Below, piece after piece: positions 9,330-17,538 of a stretch of 49,135 nt of DNA. The first letter of the stretch is position 1, and every line of letters starts with the position of its first letter. The notes below the pieces were generated by a model that was not told the DNA's origin, did not search any database, and saw only the letters and a list, made by a program, of their open reading frames with translations. Origin of the DNA: an uncultured Flavobacteriaceae bacterium (lineage in GTDB: Bacteria; Bacteroidota; Bacteroidia; Flavobacteriales; Flavobacteriaceae). Location: NCBI GenBank assembly GCA_938017825.1, contig CALIJE010000026.1, positions 1-49,135 of the forward strand, written 5' to 3'. Both the position numbers and the translations under genes were made by a program.

Positions 9330-10259
9330 TCAATATCCCTTTAATCTAGAAACTAGATTGATCAAGGGTCTGTCTTCCTGTAAGCTTTTGTAGTTCTCCA
9401 ATATTTGTGGCACCACCGAAATGGTATCTGAAACACTGGCACAATGCGGGGTCATATGTATTTTAGGATGTTGCCAGAATGGATGACCTTTCTCCAATGG
9501 TTCTTGATGAAATACATCTAATGATGCACCGGAAAGATGATCTTCGTTCAATAGTTGTATTAGGTCCGAATCAACGACATGACCACCTCGTGCGACGTTT
9601 ATAATATATGCGCCTTTCGGTAACTGTAAGAGTAGTTCCCTATTTAAAATGCCCTTGGTTGCTTCGGTCAGTGGTAAAAGACAAACCAATATTTCAGTCG
9701 TTGTCAGAAACTCTTGCAACTCCCCTGCCCCGGAAAATGTCGCTGCGCCTTCCATTCTTTTAGAAGATCTAGACCATCCCTGCACCTTAAAACCAACGTG
9801 CACAAGGTCTTTTGCCAAAATTCCACCCAATGCTCCCAAGCCCAGTATGCCAACTGTAAAATCTGAAATTCGACTATAGCCTTGGGGCTCCCAAATCGCT
9901 TGGGTTTGATTTAGGCGATAGGTATTCAAATTTTTGAGATATGCAAAAATGAGCGCTAAAACATGTTCTGACATATCCTTGGCCAACATTGGATCGACCA
10001 CCCTTGTTATCGGCAGGTGGGGCGGGGCGGTCCTGTCTTCTATAATGAAATCGACCCCTGCTCCCGATGAAGCAATACACTTCAGATTTGGGTAGTGTGA
10101 TAGACTTCCCTCCGGATGTTTCCAGACCAAGGCCATTGTTATATTTTCCTTGGGATGATCTTCGTTAAAGCCATACACTTCAATTTGCGGATCAGCCCTT
10201 TGGATTGCTTTTTTCCAAGCGTTGATTTTATCATCTTGTCGAATAATTACAATGCTCAT
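9330..10259 (-). CDS. ghrA: NAD(P)-dependent 2-hydroxyacid dehydrogenase, GhrA type
   Basis: D-isomer-specific 2-hydroxyacid dehydrogenase that probably reduces glyoxylate and hydroxypyruvate. Length 309, as for E. coli GhrA (312). The nucleotide-binding Rossmann motif GILGLGALG is at 137-145, followed by a GWSRSSK loop whose Arg/Lys favours NADPH. The catalytic triad is visible: Arg224 in NVARGG, Glu253 in HQEPL and His272 in TPHCAS. The symbol is by similarity; related enzymes act on other keto acids. The gene is 26 bases downstream of a DUF6155 gene on the same strand, and the two may be co-transcribed. Confidence 0.87.
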   Translation of the reverse strand: MSIVIIRQDDKINAWKKAIQRADPQIEVYGFNEDHPKENITMALVWKHPEGSLSHYPNLKCIASSGAGVDFIIEDRTAPPHLPITRVVDPMLAKDMSEHVLALIFAYLKNLNTYRLNQTQAIWEPQGYSRISDFTVGILGLGALGGILAKDLVHVGFKVQGWSRSSKRMEGAATFSGAGELQEFLTTTEILVCLLPLTEATKGILNRELLLQLPKGAYIINVARGGHVVDSDLIQLLNEDHLSGASLDVFHQEPLEKGHPFWQHPKIHMTPHCASVSDTISVVPQILENYKSLQEDRPLINLVSRLKGY

Positions 10260-10285
10260 ACGGTTCTATATTGGTAAATTCGGTC

Positions 10286-10795
10286 TTAGTCTATAGCATC
10301 TAGGGCACGTGAAAAACCTTCTTGGAGCGGCCAATGCTTATCTTGGGTCCATTGATAGGTCTTAATGATCCGTTGCTTAAAGTCATCAAGAAGTCCGTTC
10401 ACGGAAATATAATGTACTGCTTCCGTAAATGAGTTCAGCATACTCTTAAAAAACGAATCCGGCAGGTTTCGATCAGCAGAAAAGGTTTGTGCGATTTCTA
10501 GGTTATAGAGCATTAAGTCGGCAATTAGTATGGGTTCTACCCCCAATTTGATGAAGTGCTTAATAAACTTCTGAGCAACCGATCGCCTGGCCCTAGGTCT
10601 TTTACGACGTATGGGAAAGTACTCATTTGAGATTTTGGCTTTCGCCTGTTGTACCAACTTATCCTCTTTTGGATTGAATGCAAAATCATAATATTCCTTA
10701 ACCAACGGAAAGCGCTCATACAGATCTAGAAGTTGTTCTTCAAGTGCTGACTTTTTGAGTTCCTTGAGGTATTTTTTAAACTGTCTTTTACTCAT
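10286..10795 (-). CDS. DUF6155 family protein
   Basis: Small basic cytoplasmic protein, 169 residues, of a family I recognise from flavobacteria (DUF6155) with no known function. It starts MSKRQFKKYLKELKK, has a conserved YDFAFNPKEDKL block (about 36-47), and then an Arg/Lys-rich stretch PIRRKRPRARRSVAQKFIKHF (52-72 region), which could bind nucleic acid. No catalytic motif, signal peptide or membrane helix is visible. It lies just upstream of the ghrA-like gene and is divergent from rpoD across a 334-base gap. Confidence 0.8.
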   Translation of the reverse strand: MSKRQFKKYLKELKKSALEEQLLDLYERFPLVKEYYDFAFNPKEDKLVQQAKAKISNEYFPIRRKRPRARRSVAQKFIKHFIKLGVEPILIADLMLYNLEIAQTFSADRNLPDSFFKSMLNSFTEAVHYISVNGLLDDFKQRIIKTYQWTQDKHWPLQEGFSRALDAID

Positions 10796-11129
10796 GCAAT
10801 CATTAAACTGAATTATGGTTATTATTGGCTAAACACTTCAGATTCTGATATATGCCGAAGGCAAAGAAAGTGGAAGTTTTTTAAATAAAAATTGACCAAA
10901 TCGACGAGAATTATCTTCAAAAATCTTCACTATTCTTTTAAAACTTTTCCAAAATCAGCCCTAAAAGTACCATTTGAATTTAGATTAACACTAATAAATA
11001 CACTATACGAGACTATATTCATAAAGATCTTATAAAATATGTATAATAATACCCTAATTCCTTTGGATAAGAAGGTATAAAGATGTATCATGTTAGCTAA
11101 ACCATTATACAAAATCCAAATAAACATAT
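10796..11129. other. Intergenic divergent control region before rpoD
   Basis: 334 bases between the divergent DUF6155 and rpoD genes. The half nearest rpoD is markedly AT-rich. It should hold the promoters of both genes, but I see no exact TAnnTTTG with a well-spaced TTG; the nearest candidate for rpoD is TTTG at 11062-11065, 20 bases before TATCATGT, which is weak. A 65-residue minus-strand frame here is hydrophobic by composition only and is not called. Confidence 0.5.
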
Positions 11130-11993
11130 ATGAGGCAACTAAAGATTATCAAGCAAGTAACCAATAGAGAATCAAAATCACTCGATAAGTACTTGCAAGA
11201 TATCAGTAAGATAGATTTAATAACAGCAAGTGAAGAAGTTGAATTAGCACAAAAAATTAGAGACGGGGATCAAGCAGCCCTGGAAAAGTTAACCACGGCC
11301 AATTTACGATTCGTAGTATCGGTGGCCAAGCAGTACCAAAATCAAGGATTAACCCTGCCCGATTTGATCAATGAAGGCAATGTGGGTCTTGTAAAAGCAG
11401 CAAAGCGTTTTGACGAAACTAGGGGGTTCAAATTTATCTCCTATGCCGTATGGTGGATTCGCCAATCGATTTTACAAGCCCTGGCCGAGCAGTCTCGTGT
11501 AGTGCGCCTACCCTTGAACAAGATCGGCTCGATCAATAAGATCAAGAAAACGTTTTCATATTTAGAGCAGGCCCATGAACGTCCGCCATCTGCAGAGGAA
11601 ATTGCAAAGGAATTAGAGATGACCGTAAATGAGGTACGGCAGTCTTTAAAGAACTCTGGTCGCCACGTATCAATGGATGCGCCCCTGCGCGAAGGTGAAG
11701 ATTCGAACCTATACGATGTATTGCGTTCAGGTGAATCCCCAAGACCCGATAACATTTTAATGCAACAGTCTTTGAATACCGAAATCAATCGTGCATTGGA
11801 AACCTTATCTCCTCGTGAGGCCGATGTGGTAAAATTGTACTACGGTATCGGTGACCAGCAGTCAATGACATTGGCAGAGATCGGACTGACGTTTGATCTA
11901 ACAAGAGAGCGTGTACGGCAAATTCGTGAAAAGGCGATACGCAAATTGCGTCATAACTCGCGCAGTAAGATGCTGAAGACGTATTTGGGCTAA
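11130..11993 (+). CDS. rpoD: Primary RNA polymerase sigma factor RpoD/SigA
   Basis: Group 1 sigma-70 of the short Bacteroidota form: 287 residues, lacking the long 1.1 and non-conserved regions of E. coli RpoD. Region 1.2/2.1 is seen in [20 protein letters not shown] and [17 protein letters not shown]. Region 2.2-2.4 follows in [38 protein letters not shown]. Region 3 is around [12 protein letters not shown], and region 4 ends in a helix-turn-helix [20 protein letters not shown] that contacts the -33 element. It drives housekeeping transcription from TTG/TAnnTTTG promoters such as those noted in this window. It is monocistronic, with a strong terminator 24 bases after the stop. Confidence 0.97.
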   Translation: MRQLKIIKQVTNRESKSLDKYLQDISKIDLITASEEVELAQKIRDGDQAALEKLTTANLRFVVSVAKQYQNQGLTLPDLINEGNVGLVKAAKRFDETRGFKFISYAVWWIRQSILQALAEQSRVVRLPLNKIGSINKIKKTFSYLEQAHERPPSAEEIAKELEMTVNEVRQSLKNSGRHVSMDAPLREGEDSNLYDVLRSGESPRPDNILMQQSLNTEINRALETLSPREADVVKLYYGIGDQQSMTLAEIGLTFDLTRERVRQIREKAIRKLRHNSRSKMLKTYLG

Positions 11994-12016
11994 GCTTTTT
12001 AGAAATAGACCATAAA

Positions 12017-12046
12017 AAAAATGCCACGCAACAGCGTGGCATTTTT
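12017..12046. terminator. Bidirectional terminator of rpoD and the micropeptide genes
   Basis: Perfect 13-bp stem AAAAATGCCACGC (12017-12029) with GCGTGGCATTTTT (12034-12046) and an AACA loop. It ends rpoD on the plus strand. Read on the minus strand it has a T-run of eight and follows the two micropeptide genes by 25 bases, so it ends them as well. Confidence 0.93.
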
Positions 12047-12070
12047 CATTTGGGGTAAAACGTTTACAGC

Positions 12071-12172
12071 TTAAGAATAGTTTAATCTACTAATCTCAGA
12101 ATCACTAAGAATCTCATTTAAACTTTCAATGAAGTTCAAATACGCTGCGTTGTCTGGGTTTTGATTTGCCAT
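12071..12172 (-). CDS. Acidic micropeptide A (33 aa), paralogue of micropeptide B
   Basis: 33-codon frame from ATG at 12172 to TAA at 12071. It begins MANQNPDNAAYLNF and ends EISRLNYS. Its core YLNFIESLNEILSDSEISRL aligns without gaps to YLDFLQELNEILSINELAEL of the neighbouring frame: 11 of 23 aligned residues are identical and most others are conservative. Nine of the 11 shared residues use different codons, so the amino acids and not the DNA are kept, which argues for a real protein. The core is predicted amphipathic helix; there is no signal peptide and no Gly-Gly leader site. A terminator follows 25 bases downstream. Function unknown. Confidence 0.65.
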   Translation of the reverse strand: MANQNPDNAAYLNFIESLNEILSDSEISRLNYS

Positions 12173-12209
12173 AGGTATAGGTTTTAAGAAATGGTTCACA
12201 GTGGCTCAA

Positions 12210-12308
12210 CTACATAAAGTCCAGTTCTGCTAGTTCGTTAATGCTTAAAATTTCGTTTAGTTCTTGAAGGAAATCTAGGTATTCTTCTCCGTAGGTATCG
12301 TATAACAT
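12210..12308 (-). CDS. Acidic micropeptide B (32 aa), paralogue of micropeptide A
   Basis: 32-codon frame from ATG at 12308 to TAG at 12210. It begins MLYDTYGEEYLDFL and ends ELAELDFM, strongly acidic. It is the upstream partner of micropeptide A, 37 bases apart on the same strand, and shares the LNEILS core and flanking Leu/Phe spacing. The frame stays open for another 28 codons upstream but without ATG, GTG or TTG, so the ATG is the likely start. It could be transcribed from the weak promoter at 12391-12421, or by read-through from the exopolysaccharide-like operon ending at 12519. I cannot name a function. Confidence 0.62.
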   Translation of the reverse strand: MLYDTYGEEYLDFLQELNEILSINELAELDFM

Positions 12309-12390
12309 TTTCGATTCGGTGTTTACTTGGTTAATGATATGATTTGGAACACTGTTTTTTTGGTTGGTCAGGTGCCGTTGATTAATGATA

Positions 12391-12421
12391 TAAACTTATC
12401 TATAACATTAGAGCCTAACAA
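12391..12421 (-). promoter_or_regulatory. Possible promoter for the micropeptide pair
   Basis: On the minus strand TTG (12421-12419) is followed after 20 bases by TAAGTTTA (12398-12391), one base off the TAnnTTTG consensus. It lies about 83 bases before the micropeptide B start. No terminator is seen between the YaiO-type gene and this point. Confidence 0.35.
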
Positions 12422-12518
12422 TAAATTGTGGTGAAGTATTAGGAATTTGTTGTGAATCCGATGAACGGCACACCTGAGGCTCAAATTTGTTGTATTTCAT
12501 CGATGAAAAATACGCTTA

Positions 12519-13751
12519 CTAGAATTTCACTTGGTAGGTAAGGCCGGCCGATATAGCAAAAAAGAAGCTTCCACTATCAAAAACCAATTCTTGCCGGGTA
12601 ATGCCAAGATTGGTCCTATAAATATTTGGGTTCTTCTTTCCGGTAAACTGATATTCGAGCAGTAGTTGCTGGGATTCTATAAATAATAATGTTTCTGCCA
12701 ACAGGGTATCGTCGTTTCTCAATTGTTTCAATTCTGGCGCAAAGCCCATGCCCAATAACACACCAAGATAATTGTCACCGTCTTTATAGTACTTTCTAGC
12801 CAGTAAGGTACCAGACACCCCTGTTTTTCGATCAGTCGGTGTTATGTAAGGTCGCAAGGAAAAGTAATAATTGCCACGATATAGACCTACTGATCCTGTA
12901 ATGATATTTGCTTTGGTATCAGCAAAATCGAGATAGCGTATACCTAATGACAGCTCCATTGATTTCGGCCAGTTGGAATAAAGCTCGGCCCCTACCCTAT
13001 GATCCGGAAAAATCGGCGAGTTCGAATATCCATAGTTTAAGTAACCATAAAACAACTTGGAGAATTTAGGGTAGAAATCCGCTTCGAATTGTACTCCATG
13101 GGTATTAAAACGATTTGCGTAGTTTACGCGGGGCACGACGGCACCTGCTTTCGTTTCGCGCTTGTATTCAACACTGGTATTGATCATTGGATCATAGATC
13201 CTATCGAAAATATCAAAGGTATTTGCTATTCCTAATTTGTTTTTGAAAGCACTACCCTCTATCGAATCTTTGGTAACGTTCGAATCGGGTTCAGCTTCAG
13301 TAGCTCTGGTTTTCATAGTCATGCTCTCCTGGGCTCGTTTTGCCAATTGCATGAGGTCAGAATCAGAGGGTAGATATATCAATGCCTTATTGGCCAATCC
13401 TAAAGCCGTATGATAGTTTTCAGAATAAAGCTCGTTCTTCACCGACGCGACCCAAGCCTCTTTATTTTTGCGTTCTATCGACGTAATCATATTGAAATGA
13501 CCTCTAGCGGTTTCGTAATTACCATCCCAACTATAGGTGCTCGCCAATAAATTTCTCACATCGGCATACTCTGGGTATTTGGTAAGAACTTTTTTCAGGG
13601 TGTCCCTGGCCATCGTATACTGACCATCAAAAGCCAAAGTTCTGGCTTTGAAGTAAGAAGCATCAGGGTTACCATTATAGCTTACCTCTTGTGCGAAGGC
13701 AAATACTCCCCATAGTAAAATAAAGACGCTATGTACCGTTTTTAATTTCAT
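12519..13751 (-). CDS. TPR and YaiO-type outer-membrane beta-barrel protein
   Basis: 410 residues. A signal peptide ends at FAFAQ (about residue 21). TPR-like helices follow to about residue 145 (ARTLAFDGQYTMARDTLKKVL, LLASTYSWDGNYETARGHF). From about 170 to the C-terminal Phe are alternating strands of an outer-membrane barrel of the YaiO family, including GVQFEADFYPKFSKLFYGYLNYGYSN and a final GLTYQVKF. TPR-plus-barrel is the layout of exopolysaccharide export proteins such as PgaA and BcsC, and yaiO adjoins a glycosyltransferase gene (yaiP) in E. coli. Its ATG overlaps the previous stop (ATGA), so it is translationally coupled. Inferred role: outer-membrane exit channel for the polymer. 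Confidence 0.85.
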   Translation of the reverse strand: MKLKTVHSVFILLWGVFAFAQEVSYNGNPDASYFKARTLAFDGQYTMARDTLKKVLTKYPEYADVRNLLASTYSWDGNYETARGHFNMITSIERKNKEAWVASVKNELYSENYHTALGLANKALIYLPSDSDLMQLAKRAQESMTMKTRATEAEPDSNVTKDSIEGSAFKNKLGIANTFDIFDRIYDPMINTSVEYKRETKAGAVVPRVNYANRFNTHGVQFEADFYPKFSKLFYGYLNYGYSNSPIFPDHRVGAELYSNWPKSMELSLGIRYLDFADTKANIITGSVGLYRGNYYFSLRPYITPTDRKTGVSGTLLARKYYKDGDNYLGVLLGMGFAPELKQLRNDDTLLAETLLFIESQQLLLEYQFTGKKNPNIYRTNLGITRQELVFDSGSFFFAISAGLTYQVKF

Positions 13752-16108
13752 TCGTATTCGAGTGTAACCAATTGATTCTTTTTTGAAGCCTCTTCTTTTA
13801 GTTGGACTTTCGCACGGCTAATTTTTTGTCTTATTTCTTCAGTGTCGATTTTGTTGATTTTGACCAACTTTTCTAATTTCATGGCATTCTCGGGCTGCTT
13901 GGCCCAGAAATACACATCGAAAAGCGCCGCATAAGCATCTGCGTAAACAGGATATTTTTGAATGGCCTTTTTGAGCAATTGTTCGGCCTTCTTATAATCT
14001 GTTTTCCAGGCATGAATTCGACCCATTAAAATTTCGGTGTCGGCATGGCCAGGAATTTTTGTCAGAATATAATTGCATAATAAGAGCGACCTATCCCAGT
14101 CTTGATCAAAAGCAAGCTTTTTTGCAGACCGGTAAGCATTATCAAAGTCTCTGCCATTGAACATACTTTCTATCCAAATTAAATCGGTTTTCGAAAATTC
14201 GGGAGCCGTCATAACCACCAAGGAATTTTCTGCCGGAATCAATTTGTTCTCTGACACTACGTACGAGTTTATTGCCCTGAACTCTTTTCTACTTTTTTTC
14301 AAGACCGCAACTTTATCATCATTTTCGGCATCTGTTGGACTTAAATTTTTGTCTAATGCATAGGCAGAACGCTTTGTTATAAAATGGTCGCCCACTACAT
14401 ATTCCTTTATGCGGTCGTTGTCTCGATATAAGGGAATTTGTTTTTCTTCTTGAAAAACTCCCTTGCTGATCAAGTTGGTCCCTAACCAGGCGACCTGTTC
14501 AGGAACTTCAAATTCGTAATGGGTGTCTAAGAGCTGTACCAGGCTAGGTGCAATATCTACATGCGAGGCCAGTGTGGTAATTTCCCTGGGTTGCTTCAAC
14601 AAAGGACTAATGATCATAAGTGGCACCTTGTACCGTCCTAGTTCGTTCTCTTGTGGCAGGTCGCTCAAGCTATGGCTGCCTGTAATTACGAATATAGAAT
14701 TGTTGTACTCGGGCTTTTTTGAATAGGCTGTAATGAAGTATTCCACTGCTTCATCCATATAGAACATACTTGCGAAGATGTCCTCGTTTTTATTTACCAA
14801 ACGCTTCTGTCTCTTCGACAGTCCAGATTTCTTCAATTCGTCCTGTACCCTCTTTCGGTACATATCGAGCTTTGGTACGGCATATGGCCTTTTTGTACTG
14901 GTTGTCTGAAACACCTCAAAAGTTGGTGAGTCGTTACTAGTTTTAAGGGAATGCCACTTTTTAAAAAGATCCTTATCTGGATATCCCAAGGTAATCCCGG
15001 CACCATCTTCCACCTGAAGGGTGTACCCCTGGCCAAAGCCCTTCTTGTCCAAAATTACATCTACTTGTTCTTCTTCGAGAAACTTATCGATATGGTTAAG
15101 GGCCGAATTACCGCCGAAATAGTAACCGGTCTGGTAATCGTTTTTCTTTAAAATACTGAAGAGTGTTTGTCGATGTACAAAATTGTCGGCATTCGTAAAA
15201 CCGTTGTTCCCAAATGGCAAAGATCCCGTAGTTGTAGTCGTAGATGGAAAGCTCACATCAGAATTACTAAGATGGTTTTTCCAAAAAAGAGACCGTTGTG
15301 ACAACTTATGTAAATAAGGGGTAAAGCCTTTATACGTAGCGGTATTTCCAACAAAATCTGCACCAAGACCATCTATGATAAGCAGCACGATATTTGGTTT
15401 CTGCTCCTTAAGATCAAAGTATTCCCCTAAGGTATCGTTGCTTTCGTATTTTTTGACCAATGGGAACTCTAAGGTTCCCTCATAGGTGTTGAAGTCGGTT
15501 AGATTCTCATATACACTGATAACGAAATGTTGAGTTTTGTTTTCATTTATCGGTTTCTTATCAGAATTCAAGATTCCAAGAAAAAGGCTAAATAAGATTA
15601 TGGTAAACGGATACATTCTACTTACCACACGATATACAGAAGCCATGCGCCTATATATAAATGTAAATGCAAAATAAATGACCACTCCGATAGAAACTAC
15701 CGATAAAACCGAAATCAAATCATCCCTCCCGATAGCCAAATTAAAAAGGTTGTTTTCTAAAATTTCGTATTCCCTAACATAATATTCGACAAGAAGCCCT
15801 TCGATTATAAGCAATACAAAGAGTACTATTTTGACCGTTTTAATGCCCAGCCCTGGTTTTTTGGCTTCCAACAAATTAAAGATAAAAGCCAAGATTAGGC
15901 CTACTATAGAGGCGTAACCCAAATGGTGGATGACAAGCAGAAAAAGACTCTTGTTCAGAAAACCATCGAGAACGCCATCAATATATAAGCGCAAATACTG
16001 ATAGATACTCAGCAGCGTAAGGCATGCAAAAAATGCAAATACAAGAGGCACGAAGTCGCTTAGCGTTCGTCGTTTCGAAGTTGTTGATATGTGATCGTCC
16101 TGTTGCAT
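13748..16108 (-). CDS. Membrane alkaline-phosphatase/sulfatase-superfamily protein with TPR tail
   Basis: 786 residues. Five likely membrane helices occupy residues 15-185. A sulfatase-like (LtaS/EptA-type) domain begins at KPNIVLLIIDGLGAD (237-251; metal-site Asp246), with a Ser/Thr-rich nucleophile region SFPSTTTTTGSLPFG (286-300). The second metal motif, normally GDHG, reads TGSHSL (476-481), so the Asp is replaced by Ser. The domain closes with HVDIAPSLVQLLD. TPR-like pairs follow at about 655-775. Relatives transfer phosphoethanolamine or phosphoglycerol to envelope glycans, or are sulfatases; here it may decorate or trim the polymer made by the upstream synthase. Start and stop overlap both neighbours. 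Confidence 0.8.
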   Translation of the reverse strand: MQQDDHISTTSKRRTLSDFVPLVFAFFACLTLLSIYQYLRLYIDGVLDGFLNKSLFLLVIHHLGYASIVGLILAFIFNLLEAKKPGLGIKTVKIVLFVLLIIEGLLVEYYVREYEILENNLFNLAIGRDDLISVLSVVSIGVVIYFAFTFIYRRMASVYRVVSRMYPFTIILFSLFLGILNSDKKPINENKTQHFVISVYENLTDFNTYEGTLEFPLVKKYESNDTLGEYFDLKEQKPNIVLLIIDGLGADFVGNTATYKGFTPYLHKLSQRSLFWKNHLSNSDVSFPSTTTTTGSLPFGNNGFTNADNFVHRQTLFSILKKNDYQTGYYFGGNSALNHIDKFLEEEQVDVILDKKGFGQGYTLQVEDGAGITLGYPDKDLFKKWHSLKTSNDSPTFEVFQTTSTKRPYAVPKLDMYRKRVQDELKKSGLSKRQKRLVNKNEDIFASMFYMDEAVEYFITAYSKKPEYNNSIFVITGSHSLSDLPQENELGRYKVPLMIISPLLKQPREITTLASHVDIAPSLVQLLDTHYEFEVPEQVAWLGTNLISKGVFQEEKQIPLYRDNDRIKEYVVGDHFITKRSAYALDKNLSPTDAENDDKVAVLKKSRKEFRAINSYVVSENKLIPAENSLVVMTAPEFSKTDLIWIESMFNGRDFDNAYRSAKKLAFDQDWDRSLLLCNYILTKIPGHADTEILMGRIHAWKTDYKKAEQLLKKAIQKYPVYADAYAALFDVYFWAKQPENAMKLEKLVKINKIDTEEIRQKISRAKVQLKEEASKKNQLVTLEYE

Positions 16109-17538
16109 TACGTAGCCTTGGCAAATCCTTTTCTTACCTGAGAGCCCCAGCCAGATTTTACTTTAAAAAGTTTTTTGTAATTACCGCGTATGGCTGCCCA
16201 TACCACTATGGGATGAAATGTAAAGGGTTCTATTATAGCGCAAAACATAAGCAACAATATATCCTTGGTCTTTTTGTACTCGTTATAGGAAAAGACATCC
16301 CAAAGAATGGCATAGAACGAGAACATCACAGAAAACACATAAATAAACGTGGTAATGGCAATAAAGAACGGCAGGTTCAAAATACCGATATACCAAAAAA
16401 GTACTATGGTGAAATACCCAAAAAACTCCAGTAAAGGAGCCATCCATTCGTAAAAAAACCAGTAAGGGTAACTCAACATTCCAAGGCGACCGTATTTTGG
16501 ATTGAAAAACATATCGCGATGTTTGTACAAGGTCTCAAGATTTCCCCTGGCCCATCTGTCGCGTTGATTGATCAATATTTTTGTGTCTTCCGGCACTTCG
16601 GTCCAACAAAGCGAATCTGGTATATATTCCACCGTATAAGGTATGTCCTGATCATGCATGTACCGTCTCATTTTGAAGACGATTTCCATATCCTCTCCGA
16701 CTGTGTTGGTGTCGTATCCCCCAACGGCCATAGCAACTTCTCTATCGAAAAATCCAAAGGCTCCAGATATAATCAAGAGACTATCAATGCGACCCCAGGC
16801 CATTCTTCCTAAGATAAATGAGCGGGTATATTCCAACAATTGAAAACGAGCCAACCAATTTTTGGGCAGTCTTATTTCTTCGAGTTTTCCTCCTTGTATT
16901 ACACAGGAATTGGCTACCCTAATGACCCCGCCAACGGCAATTACCTTTTTCTCGGAACGCTGGTAAAAGGACTTAACTACGTGTAAAAGTGCATCGGGTA
17001 ACAGCAGGCAATCTACATCGATGCAACCAACGTATTTATTGCTAGATAGGGCCATTCCGGTATTTAACGCGTCAGACTTGCCACCATTCTCCTTATCGAT
17101 GACCGTGAGTTTGGCGAATGCCTTATGTTTCGATTTATAGATGCCACGAATTGGTTTTGATTTCCAATTTGGATCGATTTCCTTTTCGATAAGCTCCAAA
17201 TCATAGGCATCCATCATCTTCTGTAAGGTATCATCCTTACTACCATCGTTAACCACCATGACTTCATAATTTACATAATGCAAAGACATCAAGGAGCGAA
17301 TGTTTTCAACAATCGTCATGCCTTCATTATAGGCGGGTGCAATGATGGTAATACTTGGCGCCAATGGTGATGCCATAACTTTTGAGAGATCTCCGAAACT
17401 GTTCTTGTTCTTGTAATGAATAGAATTCCTAGTCGATAAGTAGGCCATAAAACAGAACATAGTAAAGAGCACCAATGTAAACGTAAAGAAAACAACGTTG
17501 ATATAATCCAGTACGATATTGAATGCCCCGCTATCCAC
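16108..17538 (-). CDS. Processive family 2 glycosyltransferase (exopolysaccharide synthase-like)
   Basis: 476-residue inner-membrane synthase of the PgaC/hyaluronan/cellulose-synthase group. One membrane helix (about 12-34) precedes the GT-A domain. The conserved acids are seen as Asp98 in VVNDGS, Asp174 and Asp176 in CIDVDC, and GED (281-283). The processive-enzyme motif QRDRW is at 325-329. At least three more membrane helices follow (about 355-445). No PilZ c-di-GMP domain is present. The start is GTG, sharing its G with the upstream TAG; an ATG is absent nearby and the first helix begins at once. Inferred role: polymerises a sugar from a nucleotide donor and pushes it across the membrane. 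Confidence 0.92.
   Translation of the reverse strand: MDSGAFNIVLDYINVVFFTFTLVLFTMFCFMAYLSTRNSIHYKNKNSFGDLSKVMASPLAPSITIIAPAYNEGMTIVENIRSLMSLHYVNYEVMVVNDGSKDDTLQKMMDAYDLELIEKEIDPNWKSKPIRGIYKSKHKAFAKLTVIDKENGGKSDALNTGMALSSNKYVGCIDVDCLLLPDALLHVVKSFYQRSEKKVIAVGGVIRVANSCVIQGGKLEEIRLPKNWLARFQLLEYTRSFILGRMAWGRIDSLLIISGAFGFFDREVAMAVGGYDTNTVGEDMEIVFKMRRYMHDQDIPYTVEYIPDSLCWTEVPEDTKILINQRDRWARGNLETLYKHRDMFFNPKYGRLGMLSYPYWFFYEWMAPLLEFFGYFTIVLFWYIGILNLPFFIAITTFIYVFSVMFSFYAILWDVFSYNEYKKTKDILLLMFCAIIEPFTFHPIVVWAAIRGNYKKLFKVKSGWGSQVRKGFAKAT

Noticed and set aside
10930..11127. 65-residue minus-strand frame before rpoD
   Set aside because: Composition reflects AT-rich promoter DNA, it overlies the rpoD control region, and nothing in it resembles a conserved protein.
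12071..12308. The two micropeptides as a toxin-antitoxin pair or bacteriocin precursors
   Set aside because: Both are acidic and paralogous to each other, with no basic or membrane toxin, no Gly-Gly or Sec leader, and no processing or export gene next to them.
16024..16434. 136-residue plus-strand frame across the synthase/phosphatase-fold junction
   Set aside because: It runs antisense to two well-supported genes and has no motif.
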